Translations under genes and position numbers: made by a program
In this document: one piece after another, positions 34,060 through 43,090 of the stretch
How positions within the stretch are numbered: position 1 is the stretch's first letter
Layout: each line of letters opens with the position of its first letter
The notes under the pieces: model-generated
The model's input: the letters and a program-made list of their open reading frames with translations, nothing else
The model's database searches: none
What the model was told of the DNA's origin: nothing
Assembly (NCBI GenBank): GCA_025924715.1
Contig: JAICHV010000001.1
Span: forward strand, 84,799-148,798
Reading direction: 5' to 3'
DNA length: 64,000 bases
Source of the DNA: Alphaproteobacteria bacterium
GTDB lineage: Bacteria; Pseudomonadota; Alphaproteobacteria; Micropepsales; Micropepsaceae

Positions 34060-35139
34060 ATGACCCCAGCCTTCATCAACAAAATCGCCACCGCCGCCCC
34101 TCCCAACGATGTGCATGAGGCCTTCATCGCGTTTGCCCGCAATCTGCTGCGCGAGGATCGCCGCAAATCCGCCCTGTTCAACCGGATGGCCGAGCGCTCC
34201 GGCATTGCCCATCGCTTTTCCTTTGTGCGCCCCTTGCCCGGGGCGGTGCCGACATCCGCCGGAACGGCGATGGACGAGGCCGGATTTTACCGCGCCGGCG
34301 CCTTTCCCGGCACGGCGGACCGGATGCGCGCCTATGAACAAACCGCGCCCCGTCTCGCCGCCCAGGCGGTGGAAAAATTGCTGGCCGGCGAAGACCCCGC
34401 GGCGATCACCCATCTGGTGGTGACCAGTTGTACCGGCATGTCGGCGCCGGGCCTGGATCTGCAATTGATCGAGCGCTTCGGCCTCTCCCCCAAGATCGAA
34501 CGCAGCATGATCGGCTTCATGGGCTGCTACGCCGCCATCAACGCCCTCAAATTGGCCCGCCACATCGTCCGCTCCGAGCCCGGTGCCAAGGTGCTGGCCC
34601 TCAATCTGGAGCTCTGCACCTTGCATCTGCACGAAACCCAGGACGTGGAAGAAATTCTCTCCTTCCTGCTGTTCGGCGATGGCTGCGCCGCCGCCCTGAT
34701 CTCGTCCGATCCCAAAGGCGTGGAGATGGAAAGCTTCCATGCCGCCCTGGTCCCCCAGACCGCCGAGCTGATCCGCTGGAATGTGCGCGATGCGGGCTTC
34801 GACATGGTGCTGTCGGGCGGCGTGCCGGGGGCCATTCGCGCCGGCTTGGCTGAGGCCAAACCCGCCATCCTGGGCAACCGCGCCGTGCAGGATATCGACC
34901 TCTGGGCCGTGCATCCGGGCGGCCGCACCGTGCTGGATGCAGTCGAAACCGCCTTCGAATTGCCATCCGATGCCTTGGCAACCTCGCGCGGCGTGCTGCA
35001 GGATTACGGCAATATGTCGTCCGGGACCGTGATGTTCGTGCTGCAGCGGATGATGCAAGGCAATGGGGGCCGCGGCTGCGCCATGGCCTTCGGTCCCGGC
35101 CTGGTGGCCGAAACCATGCGCTTCCAGCTCGCGGCATAG
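34060..35139 (+). CDS. Type III polyketide synthase (chalcone/stilbene synthase family)
   Basis: A 359-aa homodimeric condensing enzyme. The catalytic triad is intact: Cys156 in MIGFMGCYAAINAL, His285 in WAVHPGGRTVLD and Asn318 in DYGNMSSGTVMF. The VVTSCTGMSAPGLDLQLIER block is typical of bacterial type III enzymes. It extends an acyl-CoA starter with malonyl-CoA, giving a pyrone or a resorcinol-type lipid. It is followed 20 bases later by a methyltransferase and then an FAD oxidoreductase, the set used for methylated phenolic lipids in other bacteria. Product chain length is unknown. Confidence 0.92.
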   Translation: MTPAFINKIATAAPPNDVHEAFIAFARNLLREDRRKSALFNRMAERSGIAHRFSFVRPLPGAVPTSAGTAMDEAGFYRAGAFPGTADRMRAYEQTAPRLAAQAVEKLLAGEDPAAITHLVVTSCTGMSAPGLDLQLIERFGLSPKIERSMIGFMGCYAAINALKLARHIVRSEPGAKVLALNLELCTLHLHETQDVEEILSFLLFGDGCAAALISSDPKGVEMESFHAALVPQTAELIRWNVRDAGFDMVLSGGVPGAIRAGLAEAKPAILGNRAVQDIDLWAVHPGGRTVLDAVETAFELPSDALATSRGVLQDYGNMSSGTVMFVLQRMMQGNGGRGCAMAFGPGLVAETMRFQLAA

Positions 35140-35159
35140 GCACGGGCGCGAAAAAAAGG

Positions 35160-35840
35160 ATGCCGGATTTCCGCATCGTCGAACCCGAACTGCTCGACAC
35201 GCTCCCCGCCACGGACAGCGCCGCCATCCGCTCGCGCCGGGATCTCGTGCGCGTCAACGCCATCATGGGCCAACACCGGATGATGGCGGCCGCACTGGCC
35301 GCGGCGCCCGCCGATGTGCCGCTGGTCGATCTGGGCGGCGGCGACGGCCGCTTTTTTCTCAGCGTCGCCCGCCGCCTCAAATCCGAGCCCCGCGAACTCC
35401 TGATCGCCGATCGTCAGACGATCCTTCAGCCCGCGACCCTTGAACAATTCACCAAGCTGGGCTGGCGCGTCCGCCCTTTGCCGGGCGATATTTTCGAGAC
35501 CATCCCCACCATTCCCGCCGGCGCGGTGATCACCGCCAATCTTTTCCTGCATCATTTCGAAAACGAGGCCCTGTCGCGCTTTCTCGCCATGACCGCCGCC
35601 CGCGCCGGCCTTTTCATCGCCTGCGAGCCGCGCCGCTCCTCCTTCGCACTTTTCGCCGCCAAGCAACTGCGCTGGATCGGCGCCAATGCCGTCACCCGCC
35701 ACGATGCGGTGGTCAGCGTCCGGGCCGGTTTTAACGGCCGGGAATTGACCGCACTCTGGCCGCAAACCGGCTGGACCTGCCGTGAGGGTCCGCGCTTTGC
35801 CTTCACCCATATGTTCGTCGCCCATAAAAATGCAGTTTGA
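35160..35840 (+). CDS. Class I SAM-dependent methyltransferase
   Basis: A 226-aa methyltransferase with motif I VDLGGGDGRFFL, an acidic loop after strand 2 (LIADRQT), motif II/III region (GDIFETIPTIPAGAVITANL) and LHHFENEALSRFLAM. Sitting between the type III synthase and the FAD oxidoreductase, and overlapping the latter by 11 bases, it probably methylates the polyketide ring or side chain. Confidence 0.85.
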   Translation: MPDFRIVEPELLDTLPATDSAAIRSRRDLVRVNAIMGQHRMMAAALAAAPADVPLVDLGGGDGRFFLSVARRLKSEPRELLIADRQTILQPATLEQFTKLGWRVRPLPGDIFETIPTIPAGAVITANLFLHHFENEALSRFLAMTAARAGLFIACEPRRSSFALFAAKQLRWIGANAVTRHDAVVSVRAGFNGRELTALWPQTGWTCREGPRFAFTHMFVAHKNAV

Positions 35841-36951
35841 TGCCGCCGTGGTGGGGGCGGGACCGGCCGGCAGCACCGCTGCCCGCCTGCTGGCCAAGGC
35901 CGGCTGGCGTGTCGCCTTGATCGAGAAAGCTGAGTTTCCCCGCCACAAGGTCTGCGGCGAATTTATCTCGGCCGCGACCATGCCTTTGCTCGAGGCCTGC
36001 GGCATCGCTAGCGCCTTTTTCGCAGGCGCCGGTCCACCAGTGCGCCAAGTCGCCCTCTATGCCGCGAGCAGCATCACGCAGGCGCCCTTGCCCTCGGGCG
36101 GCGGACGCGCCCTGGGACGCGAACATCTCGACCTGTTGTTACGCGATGCGGCCCTGGCGGCCGGCGCGATGCTGTTTCAACCCGCCGAACTCATCGCCCT
36201 GGAGCGCCATCCCACCGGCTATCTCTGCCGCCTCCAATCTGGCGAAAGCCTTCAGGCTCGCATGGTCATCGCTGCTTCGGGTTCGTGGAATTCCAAGGGC
36301 CCCTTCGCTCTCGATCGCCCGGCCCGGCCCAGCGACCTTCTGGGTTTCAAAGCCCATTTCCGCCGCAGCCCTTTGCCCGAAGACCTAATGCCCTTGCTGG
36401 CCTTCCCGGGCGGCTATGGCGGCATGGTCCATAGCGATGCCGGCCGCGTCTCCCTCTCCTGCTGTGTCCGCCGCGACGCCTTGGCGACAATCCGCGCGCG
36501 CCATGGCGGCCGCGCCGCCGAGGCGGTCTTCGCCCATATCGCCGCCACCACCAAAGGCGCCGCCCTGGCGCTAGCCGGTGCCGAGCCGGATGGCGCCTTC
36601 CTCTCCGCCGGGCCGATCCGCCCGGGCATCCGTACCCGCTACCGGGACGGCATTTTCTTCACCGGCAATCTGGGGGGCGAGGCCCATCCGGTGATCGCCG
36701 AAGGCATTTCCATGGCGGTGCAATCCTCCACCCTTCTCGCCAAACTCTTGATCGGCGAAGCGGACATCGCCCTTGCCGGCCGGCGCTATAGCCGCGCCTG
36801 GCGCCAAACCTTCGCCCCGCGTCTTGAGGCCTCCAGGCTGTTCGCCCATATCGCCATGCAGCCGGCGACCCGCGCCCTGGCCGCTGCCCTGGTACACCGC
36901 ATGCCGGCCCTTCTCACCTTTGGCGCCTGCCTGGCGGGAAAGGCGCCCTAA
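35830..36951 (+). CDS. FAD-dependent oxidoreductase, geranylgeranyl-reductase/hydroxylase type
   Basis: A 373-aa flavoprotein: the FAD-binding DAAVVGAGPAGSTAARLLAK with GxGxxG, the KVCGEFISAATMPLLE motif and FFTGNLGGEAHPVIAEGISM near the second FAD contact. Together with the synthase and methyltransferase it resembles monooxygenases that oxidise methylated phenolic lipids to quinones. The start at 35830 is inside the methyltransferase end (11-base overlap). Confidence 0.87.
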   Translation: MQFDAAVVGAGPAGSTAARLLAKAGWRVALIEKAEFPRHKVCGEFISAATMPLLEACGIASAFFAGAGPPVRQVALYAASSITQAPLPSGGGRALGREHLDLLLRDAALAAGAMLFQPAELIALERHPTGYLCRLQSGESLQARMVIAASGSWNSKGPFALDRPARPSDLLGFKAHFRRSPLPEDLMPLLAFPGGYGGMVHSDAGRVSLSCCVRRDALATIRARHGGRAAEAVFAHIAATTKGAALALAGAEPDGAFLSAGPIRPGIRTRYRDGIFFTGNLGGEAHPVIAEGISMAVQSSTLLAKLLIGEADIALAGRRYSRAWRQTFAPRLEASRLFAHIAMQPATRALAAALVHRMPALLTFGACLAGKAP

Positions 36952-37019
36952 GGCGCGATTGCGGGATCAGCCAGGGCGGCATATTCTCCCGGCCGAATCC
37001 TTTTTAGGACATTTTCGAG

Positions 37020-37139
37020 ATGGCGAAAGAACAGCGCAGCGTCAAAGAAAAGAAGAAGCCGAAGCAGGACAAGAACGCCAAGGCCGCCAAGCCCCTGAGC
37101 GCTTACGCCCAGGCCAAGGCCGCGGCCAAATCGAAATAG
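37020..37139 (+). CDS. Small Lys-rich protein
   Basis: A 39-aa highly basic protein (MAKEQRSVKEKKKPKQDKNA ...) resembling the short MAKGQ...KKPK-type proteins of proteobacteria, which are of unknown function. An AGGA site lies about 10 bases before the ATG. It falls between the polyketide cluster and the SPFH gene. Confidence 0.55.
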   Translation: MAKEQRSVKEKKKPKQDKNAKAAKPLSAYAQAKAAAKSK

Positions 37140-37191
37140 CGATTTCATCCCTTCGATTTTGAACTTCCCCTCATAAAAAGCTGGAGCGCCC

Positions 37192-38085
37192 ATGAGCAAC
37201 CCCTGGACGCCTCCGGTAAAGCTCCCGCGCTTCAACCCCAACCCCCTGCATGCCGGCGGCTATGCCGTCGTGGTCGCGGGAATCCTGGCGGTGTTGCTGC
37301 TCTATGCCTCCTATTTCACCATCGACCAGGGTGAGCGCGGCGTCGTGCTGCATTGGGGCGCGATCAGCGGCGAAGCCGAGCCGGGCCTGCATTTCAAGCT
37401 GCCCATCGTCACCACCATCGAAAAAATCTCGGTCCAGATCCAAAAACAGGCCTTCGAGAAAACCGCGGACGCCGACACCCGCATGCAGGCCTATTCGCGC
37501 GACCAGCAGCCGGCCACCATCGCAGTCTCGGTCAATTATCACGTCACCGATGCTTCGGAGGTCTATGCCCAATATGGCTCGCTCGGCAACATGGCCTCGC
37601 GCATCATCAACCCCAAGGCCTATGAGCAGCTCAAAAACGTCTTCGGCCAATTCGACGCCGCCGACGCGATCCAGAAACGCGCCTCCCTCAATGCCGAAGT
37701 TTACAACGCCATAAGGGCTGCGGTGCGCGGTCCGGTGGTGATCGACAGCGTCCAGATCGAGGATATTTCCTTCTCCACCCAATATGAAGCCGCCGTCGAA
37801 GCGCGCATGCAAGCCATCGTCAAGCAGCAACAGGCCGAAGCCGACAAGCAGAAGCGCATCATCGATGCCGACGCGTCAGCTTATGAAGTCAAGGCCGCCG
37901 CCGACGCCAAGGCGCACCAGATCGAAGTCCAGGGCAATGCCGAAGCCGGCGCCATCAAGGCCCGGGGCGATGCCCTGCGCGATAATCCCGGCCTGCCCAC
38001 TCTGGTCGCCGCCGAAAAATGGAACGGCGTGTTGCCCACCACCATGGTGCCGGGAAATACCGTGCCCTTCGTCAGCGTGAAATAA
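37192..38085 (+). CDS. SPFH/prohibitin-family membrane protein
   Basis: A 297-aa band-7 protein: one N-terminal TM (YAVVVAGILAVLLLYASYFT) anchoring an SPFH domain (GERGVVLHWGAISGEAEPGL, TIAVSVNYHVTDASEVYAQY), then a long Ala/Lys/Gln helix (EARMQAIVKQQQAEADKQKR). Prohibitins and HflC-type proteins form membrane rings that scaffold proteases or lipids. No HflK-type partner is next to it, which points to a stand-alone prohibitin. Confidence 0.88.
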   Translation: MSNPWTPPVKLPRFNPNPLHAGGYAVVVAGILAVLLLYASYFTIDQGERGVVLHWGAISGEAEPGLHFKLPIVTTIEKISVQIQKQAFEKTADADTRMQAYSRDQQPATIAVSVNYHVTDASEVYAQYGSLGNMASRIINPKAYEQLKNVFGQFDAADAIQKRASLNAEVYNAIRAAVRGPVVIDSVQIEDISFSTQYEAAVEARMQAIVKQQQAEADKQKRIIDADASAYEVKAAADAKAHQIEVQGNAEAGAIKARGDALRDNPGLPTLVAAEKWNGVLPTTMVPGNTVPFVSVK

Positions 38086-38106
38086 TCGGGGGGCGGCCGC
38101 TCTTGC

Positions 38107-38445
38107 CTACTTCGCCACGATCTGGCTGGGCGAATTGAGAATGATCTCCGGCTTGCCCTGAAACATCTGCACCGTCCCGGTGATATCGACCGTCTTGCCG
38201 CTCAGCCCGGGAAGACCCCGAAACAGCGCCGCGCTGGCCGGCAGGATCACGGCGGTGAAATTCTTCGATCCCAGGGTGATGATGGTGGCGCCGCTGGGCG
38301 CCGTGGCTATGGCGGCCACCCCTTCAACGGTGACCGTCCCCCCGACATGATCGGCAACCTGGTCGGGTGTCACCGCGTTTTGGGCCCGGGCCTCTACGGC
38401 ACCCAGCGCCAGGACCGCAAGGCCCGCAACAATATCAGGACGCAT
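38107..38445 (-). CDS. Secreted OB-fold protein
   Basis: A 112-aa protein with signal peptide (IVAGLAVLALGAVEARA) and a small beta-barrel: VGGTVTVEGVAAIATAPSGA, FTAVILPASAALFRGL, then KTVDITGTVQMFQGKPEIIL. This is the OB-fold repeat of tRNA_anti-like periplasmic proteins. The ligand is unknown. Confidence 0.75.
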   Translation of the reverse strand: MRPDIVAGLAVLALGAVEARAQNAVTPDQVADHVGGTVTVEGVAAIATAPSGATIITLGSKNFTAVILPASAALFRGLPGLSGKTVDITGTVQMFQGKPEIILNSPSQIVAK

Positions 38446-38546
38446 GAATTCTCCCGCTCAATCGGCGGCATCGTCCGCCACCTGCCCAGTGCGCGCAACC
38501 ACCCATCGGCGAATATGGTTTTCAAATTCCACTCGAACTGTCGCGG

Positions 38547-39254
38547 TCACGACCAGGTTCCCCGCAGCGCGCGAAACTGGAGCCCCTTTAACTCGGCCGC
38601 GATCTGCCGGGCCCGCCGTTTGGGCCGCCGGAGCAGCCCCGGCCGGCGCAAAGTCTTGACGGCCCCCGCCAGCGCCACGGCATTGCGATCGACATAGCCA
38701 TCGGTGTCCAACAACCGCACATCCCGCCAGGCCGATTGCATCAGGGCGCAGAAGCGGTCGGGGGTGTCGTCGTCATCGTCCTGCACGGTGATATTGACAA
38801 GAAAAACCCCGCCGGGTCGCAGCCGCCGCTTGGCCAAGCGGAAAAAAGCCTCTCGCCAGAAGGTCCTGGGGATCTTGTCGTCGTCAAAAGCGTCCAGCAC
38901 GATCGCATCGTACCGGCGCCGGTGCCGAGCCAAGAATTGCGCCCCGTCGGCGATATGACAGTCAACCTCCTGCGGCAAATGAAAATAGGCCTTGGCGATG
39001 GCAAATGAGGCGGGATTGATATCGACCATGGTGACCGACACGCCGGCCTTCGCCAGCATGGTCGCCAGGGTGCCGCCGCCGCCCCCGATCATAAGCACCT
39101 TGCGCGCCCCGGCCTGGCGCAAAAACCCGTACAGGGCATGGACATAGGCCGCCAGACTGACGCCGTCGCGGTCGGCCTCGCTTTGATGATCGCGCCCCTG
39201 CCAATAGGACAGAGTGCCGGCGGCATTGTTCTGTTCGATCGCAATGGGACGCAT
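38547..39254 (-). CDS. Spermidine synthase-like methyltransferase-fold protein
   Basis: A 235-aa protein with a spermidine synthase-type Rossmann domain: KVLMIGGGGGTLATMLAKAG (motif I), VTMVDINPASFAIAKAYFHL (acidic residue after strand 2) and YDAIVLDAFDDDKIPRTFWR. The N-terminal beta-sheet lobe of true polyamine synthases is very short. It may be an aminopropyltransferase-like or methyltransferase enzyme of unknown substrate. Confidence 0.8.
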   Translation of the reverse strand: MRPIAIEQNNAAGTLSYWQGRDHQSEADRDGVSLAAYVHALYGFLRQAGARKVLMIGGGGGTLATMLAKAGVSVTMVDINPASFAIAKAYFHLPQEVDCHIADGAQFLARHRRRYDAIVLDAFDDDKIPRTFWREAFFRLAKRRLRPGGVFLVNITVQDDDDDTPDRFCALMQSAWRDVRLLDTDGYVDRNAVALAGAVKTLRRPGLLRRPKRRARQIAAELKGLQFRALRGTWS

Positions 39255-39402
39255 CAGCCTGCCTAACCCGCGCCCACGCGCGAGGCAACCCGCTGCCGCA
39301 CCACAATTCTTTCCATGGCGGAACCTTCGCTGCCACCACTACGGGCTTCGTGCGTTCTCCTAAGGCCAATTTCAGCAAACCCGATTTTACCATGGAGGCC
39401 CC

Positions 39403-39567
39403 ATGAATATCGACATCGTCGCGCTACAGCCCCTTTTCGCCCTGCTGTTCGGCATCCTGATCCTGATCCTGCCGCGGCTGCTCAATTATCTGATCGCGAT
39501 CTATCTGATCATCATCGGACTTAGCGGGCTGTTCCCCCATCTCTTCGCCACGCCCATCGCACGCTAG
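39403..39567 (+). CDS. DUF3096 small membrane protein
   Basis: A 54-aa protein (MNIDIVALQPLFALLFGILI ...) with two short hydrophobic helices and the LPRLLNYLIAIYLIIIGL motif of DUF3096. A GGAGG site precedes the ATG by 6 bases. It is followed 9 bases later by another small gene in the same direction. Confidence 0.8.
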   Translation: MNIDIVALQPLFALLFGILILILPRLLNYLIAIYLIIIGLSGLFPHLFATPIAR

Positions 39568-39576
39568 GAGGCTGCC

Positions 39577-39846
39577 ATGAAAGCCGAGCCGCATCCCACC
39601 CCCAGTCCCAAAATGCCCGAGCATCTGTCCATCAACCCCGCACCCCGCGGCAAGGAAGAGAAAATCGACAAGCAGGTGCGCGATTCTTTCCCCGCCTCCG
39701 ATCCGCCCTCCTATTCCGGCGGCAATCACACCATCGGCGCGCCGCCAAGCCGCGAAAGCGAAGCCCCCAGCGGCGACGACCAGGCCGTCAAAGCCGCCGA
39801 GCAAAAGGTCAAGGACGGCAGCGCGCAGGACACCGGCAAATATTAA
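39577..39846 (+). CDS. Small hydrophilic protein with DSFPASDPPS motif
   Basis: An 89-aa, Pro/Ser/Lys-rich, probably disordered protein carrying the VRDSFPASDPPSYSGGN motif, shared by a widespread group of small stress-linked bacterial proteins of unknown function. It is likely co-transcribed with the DUF3096 gene. Confidence 0.7.
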   Translation: MKAEPHPTPSPKMPEHLSINPAPRGKEEKIDKQVRDSFPASDPPSYSGGNHTIGAPPSRESEAPSGDDQAVKAAEQKVKDGSAQDTGKY

Positions 39847-39852
39847 GGCAGT

Positions 39853-40344
39853 TTATTGCCGCCGTCCCCATTCCGCGGGAATGACGCCGGTGCGGATCAA
39901 CATATTCTCCATCCCCGTCCCGCAGGGTGAGACCGCATGGGGTGCGCCGATCCTGGCCAGCGCGGTCAAGATCGGTCCCTCCGAGGTGAGATCGGAGCTG
40001 CAATTCACCCGTTGCAGGGCCTGGCGCAGGGCCGGCGCCGCAGCAAGCGCCGCAGGCCCGGCCAGGCTCAACACTTGCGCCATCCAATAGCGCACCCGAT
40101 CATCCTTGTCGGACAGCAGATGCGTCACACTGGCGATATCGCCGGCATCGATGTCGCCGGCATGAACCTTCGCCAGCAGCTCGGGAAGTTTGCTCTCCAG
40201 CCGCTCGCTTTCCGCCGGATCACGCGCCGCGCTCATCGCCTGGGCTTGCCGCACCACCGCCGCCACCGGCCGCTCGCTATCGGCCATGGCGGGCGCCAGC
40301 AACAACCCGGCTGCTATTGCCAATCCCCGGCACCAGATCCGCAT
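39853..40344 (-). CDS. Secreted HEAT-repeat protein
   Basis: A 163-aa protein with signal peptide (RGLAIAAGLLLAPAMA) and alpha-helical repeats (LLSDKDDRVRYWMAQVLSLA, PALRQALQRVNC, ILTALARIG) of HEAT type. Two Cys in the mature part may pair. It ends 6 bases from the convergent small gene. Confidence 0.68.
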   Translation of the reverse strand: MRIWCRGLAIAAGLLLAPAMADSERPVAAVVRQAQAMSAARDPAESERLESKLPELLAKVHAGDIDAGDIASVTHLLSDKDDRVRYWMAQVLSLAGPAALAAAPALRQALQRVNCSSDLTSEGPILTALARIGAPHAVSPCGTGMENMLIRTGVIPAEWGRRQ

Positions 40345-40391
40345 TCCAGGCCACCCTTTGCGCCATCATAGCGCAAAAACCGAACCTATGC

Positions 40392-42476
40392 TCAGGAGCC
40401 TATCGCCCCCAGCACTTCGCCCGAGGTCAAAATCTGCGAGAGTATTTTGGGCTTGGCCGCGCCCGGCGCATAATACAGATACAGCGGCACGCCGGAGCGG
40501 CCATTGTCTTCCAGCAATTTGGTGATCTCCGCATTGCGGTTGGTCCAATCCGCCACCAGATAGGTCACGCCTTTGTCGGCAAAAGCGGCTTTCACCTCCG
40601 GACGCGACAACACCGCCTGTTCGTTGACCAAACAGGTGATGCACCAGGCGGCGGTGGCGTCGACGAACACCGGCTTGCCTGCCGCGCGCAGGGCGTCCAG
40701 CTTCGCCTGGGTAAACCCATCGGCGGCATTCACCGCAGCCGGCGGCGGCTCGCCGGGCATGCGCGACAAAGCGAAGGCGCCGCCCAAGAGCAGCAACAGG
40801 GCGCCCACCACGCCGGCAATCCGCACCGCATTCTGTCGATTGCGCGTCGCCCGCCAAGCCCAAGCCGCCAAAGCCAGCGCAAGGGCAGCGGCGGCCAGAA
40901 CTTTCACGCCTTCCGCTCCGGTCTGCAGATACAGCACCCAACCCAGCCATACCGCCGCGCCATACATCGGCAAGGCCAAGATCTGCTTCAGCCGCAGCAT
41001 CCAGGGCCCGGGCCGCGGCAAGAACGACAGGGCCCGTGGCCAGATGCCCAGCAGCAAAAACGGCAGGGCAAATCCGACACCCAGGGCGAAAAAGATCGCC
41101 AAGGCCGAACCCGCGCTTTGCGTCAGGGCAAATCCCAAAGCCGCCGCCATGAACGGCGCGGTGCAGGGCGCCGCCACTGCCACGGCCAACACGCCGGTGA
41201 AGAAAGCGCCCAGCGGGCCCCCCTTCGCCGCCAATCCGCTCCCGGCGCTGACCGTTCCCACTTCAAATAGGCCCGACAGGTTCAAGCCCACCGCGAAAAT
41301 CAGCAAGGCAAATCCGGCAACGGCCAAAGGCTCCTGCAGCTGAAAGCCCCAGCCGATCGTGGCGCCGCCGGCCCTCAGCGCCACGATCACCACGCCAAAC
41401 GCGATGAAGCTGAGGATAGCGCCCGCCGAATAAGAGAACCCCTCAAGGGCCGCTTCCCGCCGCTCGCGCGCATTGTGCCCAGCCAATGCCAACGCCTTCA
41501 TCGCCAGGATCGGCAAGACGCAAGGCATCACGTTCAGGATCAATCCACCCAGGAACGCCAATCCCATCGCCAGCCAGATCGAAAGATCGCCCGCCGCCGC
41601 CGGAAAATCGGCATCCGGGACGGCACCCAGCGGGGCATCGACATTCAACGCCTGCACCGAGCCATCGCTCGAGGTCAGCACCAACACGCCTTGCAACGTC
41701 TTGATCCCGCCCGCCTTGGCGCCCGGCTCCAGCCGCAGCACCAGACCGTCCTTGGCGAAACCCATTTGTTGCGGGGCCGCGTTCTTGATCGTGCCCGATG
41801 TCAGCGGGAAGAACGCCGCATCGGCGGGATGGGCATCCACCAGCGCCGGCGCCGCGACATACAGCGCCAGTTGCGGCTGCTGCGCGAAGCTCAGCTTCCA
41901 GGGCGAGGCCACAGGCAATTTCGCCCGTGCGGCGGCAAATGCTTTCGCCACGGCCGGATCGGGTGTTCCGGCTCCCACCGTGACGTTCAGATTCAGCACC
42001 GCCTCTTCGGGCACGCAAATCTGCTGGCACACCAGCCAACTCGCCTCCGCCTTGATCGGCACCACTGTTCCGGGCTTGGCGTCCTGCGGCGCGGTCAGAT
42101 CGCTCAGCAGCCACAGATCGCCCTCATAGCCGTAATCCATCAAGCTCAACACCGGCAGCCTTTTGGGTGTCGGCCATTGGATCGGCCCGGCGCTCCAACC
42201 CGGCGGCAACGTCCATTTGATTTCGGTGGGAGAACCGGCATCGCCGGCATTGATCCAATAGGTATGCCAGCCGGCACGGATCTTCTCTTCCAGCGCAACG
42301 CTAAGACGCCCGCCCGGCGCCACGCTGGCACTTTCCCCAACCAAGCGCGGCGTCACCTTGGGCGCCTGGTCCTGCGCCTGGACAGCCGGTGCAACCAGCA
42401 GCAGCGCCAGCGCAAACAGCCCTTTGCGCATCCATCTCATCCGCGCCATTGCGGCCGCAAACCGGGGTTTTTTCAT
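40392..42476 (-). CDS. DsbD/ScsB-type thiol:disulfide interchange membrane protein
   Basis: A 694-aa protein. The N-terminal periplasmic domain (after a signal sequence; starts at 42476 or up to 45 bases downstream are possible) has a Cys pair in VCQQICVPEE. The central eight-TM domain has its Cys in NVMPCVLPIL and AAPCTAPFMA. The C-terminal thioredoxin-like domain has AAWCITCLVNE. It moves electrons from cytoplasmic thioredoxin to the periplasm. The layout matches ScsB/DsbD. It is divergent from rsmD with a 44-base gap. Confidence 0.9.
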   Translation of the reverse strand: MKKPRFAAAMARMRWMRKGLFALALLLVAPAVQAQDQAPKVTPRLVGESASVAPGGRLSVALEEKIRAGWHTYWINAGDAGSPTEIKWTLPPGWSAGPIQWPTPKRLPVLSLMDYGYEGDLWLLSDLTAPQDAKPGTVVPIKAEASWLVCQQICVPEEAVLNLNVTVGAGTPDPAVAKAFAAARAKLPVASPWKLSFAQQPQLALYVAAPALVDAHPADAAFFPLTSGTIKNAAPQQMGFAKDGLVLRLEPGAKAGGIKTLQGVLVLTSSDGSVQALNVDAPLGAVPDADFPAAAGDLSIWLAMGLAFLGGLILNVMPCVLPILAMKALALAGHNARERREAALEGFSYSAGAILSFIAFGVVIVALRAGGATIGWGFQLQEPLAVAGFALLIFAVGLNLSGLFEVGTVSAGSGLAAKGGPLGAFFTGVLAVAVAAPCTAPFMAAALGFALTQSAGSALAIFFALGVGFALPFLLLGIWPRALSFLPRPGPWMLRLKQILALPMYGAAVWLGWVLYLQTGAEGVKVLAAAALALALAAWAWRATRNRQNAVRIAGVVGALLLLLGGAFALSRMPGEPPPAAVNAADGFTQAKLDALRAAGKPVFVDATAAWCITCLVNEQAVLSRPEVKAAFADKGVTYLVADWTNRNAEITKLLEDNGRSGVPLYLYYAPGAAKPKILSQILTSGEVLGAIGS

Positions 42477-42520
42477 GGCGGTGCTATAGCCTTTTCACGT
42501 GCGGATCGCTACTAGGCCCC

Positions 42521-43087
42521 ATGCGCATAACCGGCGGAAAATTGGGCGGCCGCAGCCTGGCCGCGCCCCAGGATGGAGCCGTCAGGCCGACATCCGACCG
42601 CACCCGCCAGGCGGTGTTCAACATTCTGCGCCACAAAGATTTCGGCATTGGCTTTACGCTGGAAAATGCCGCCGTGCTCGACCTCTTCGCCGGAACCGGC
42701 GCCTTGGGGATCGAGGCGATCAGCCAGGGCGCGCGCTATTGCCTGTTCGTCGACGACAATGCCGGCAGCCGGGCCCTGCAGCGCGACAATATCGAAGCCC
42801 TTGGTCTCACCGGAGTCACCAAAATCTGGCGCCGCGACGCCGCCGATCTCGGGCCCCTGGGTGCCGGTGCGGGGGGCCCTTTCGACCTGGCCTTCCTCGA
42901 TCCGCCCTACCGCAAAAACCTGATCGCTCCCGCCCTGGCCTCGCTGAAAGATGGCGGCTGGCTTTGCGCCCATGCCTTGGTGGTGGCGGAAACCGCACGG
43001 GCAGAAGTTTTCGCAGCCGACGGATATGCCGTCCTCGAAACGCGCGACTATGGCGATACGACGATCCGTTTCCTGACCGCCATCTGA
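42521..43087 (+). CDS. rsmD: 16S rRNA guanine-N2 (G966) methyltransferase
   Basis: A 188-aa enzyme: MRITGGKLGGRSLAAP with RPTSDRTRQAVFNIL (RNA-contact N-terminus), motif I VLDLFAGTGALGIEAISQGA and the catalytic motif IV DPPYRKN. It methylates G966 of 16S rRNA. The ATG at 42521 begins exactly at the family start. It is convergent with the MFS gene, leaving 3 bases. Confidence 0.93.
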   Translation: MRITGGKLGGRSLAAPQDGAVRPTSDRTRQAVFNILRHKDFGIGFTLENAAVLDLFAGTGALGIEAISQGARYCLFVDDNAGSRALQRDNIEALGLTGVTKIWRRDAADLGPLGAGAGGPFDLAFLDPPYRKNLIAPALASLKDGGWLCAHALVVAETARAEVFAADGYAVLETRDYGDTTIRFLTAI

Positions 43088-43090
43088 AAT

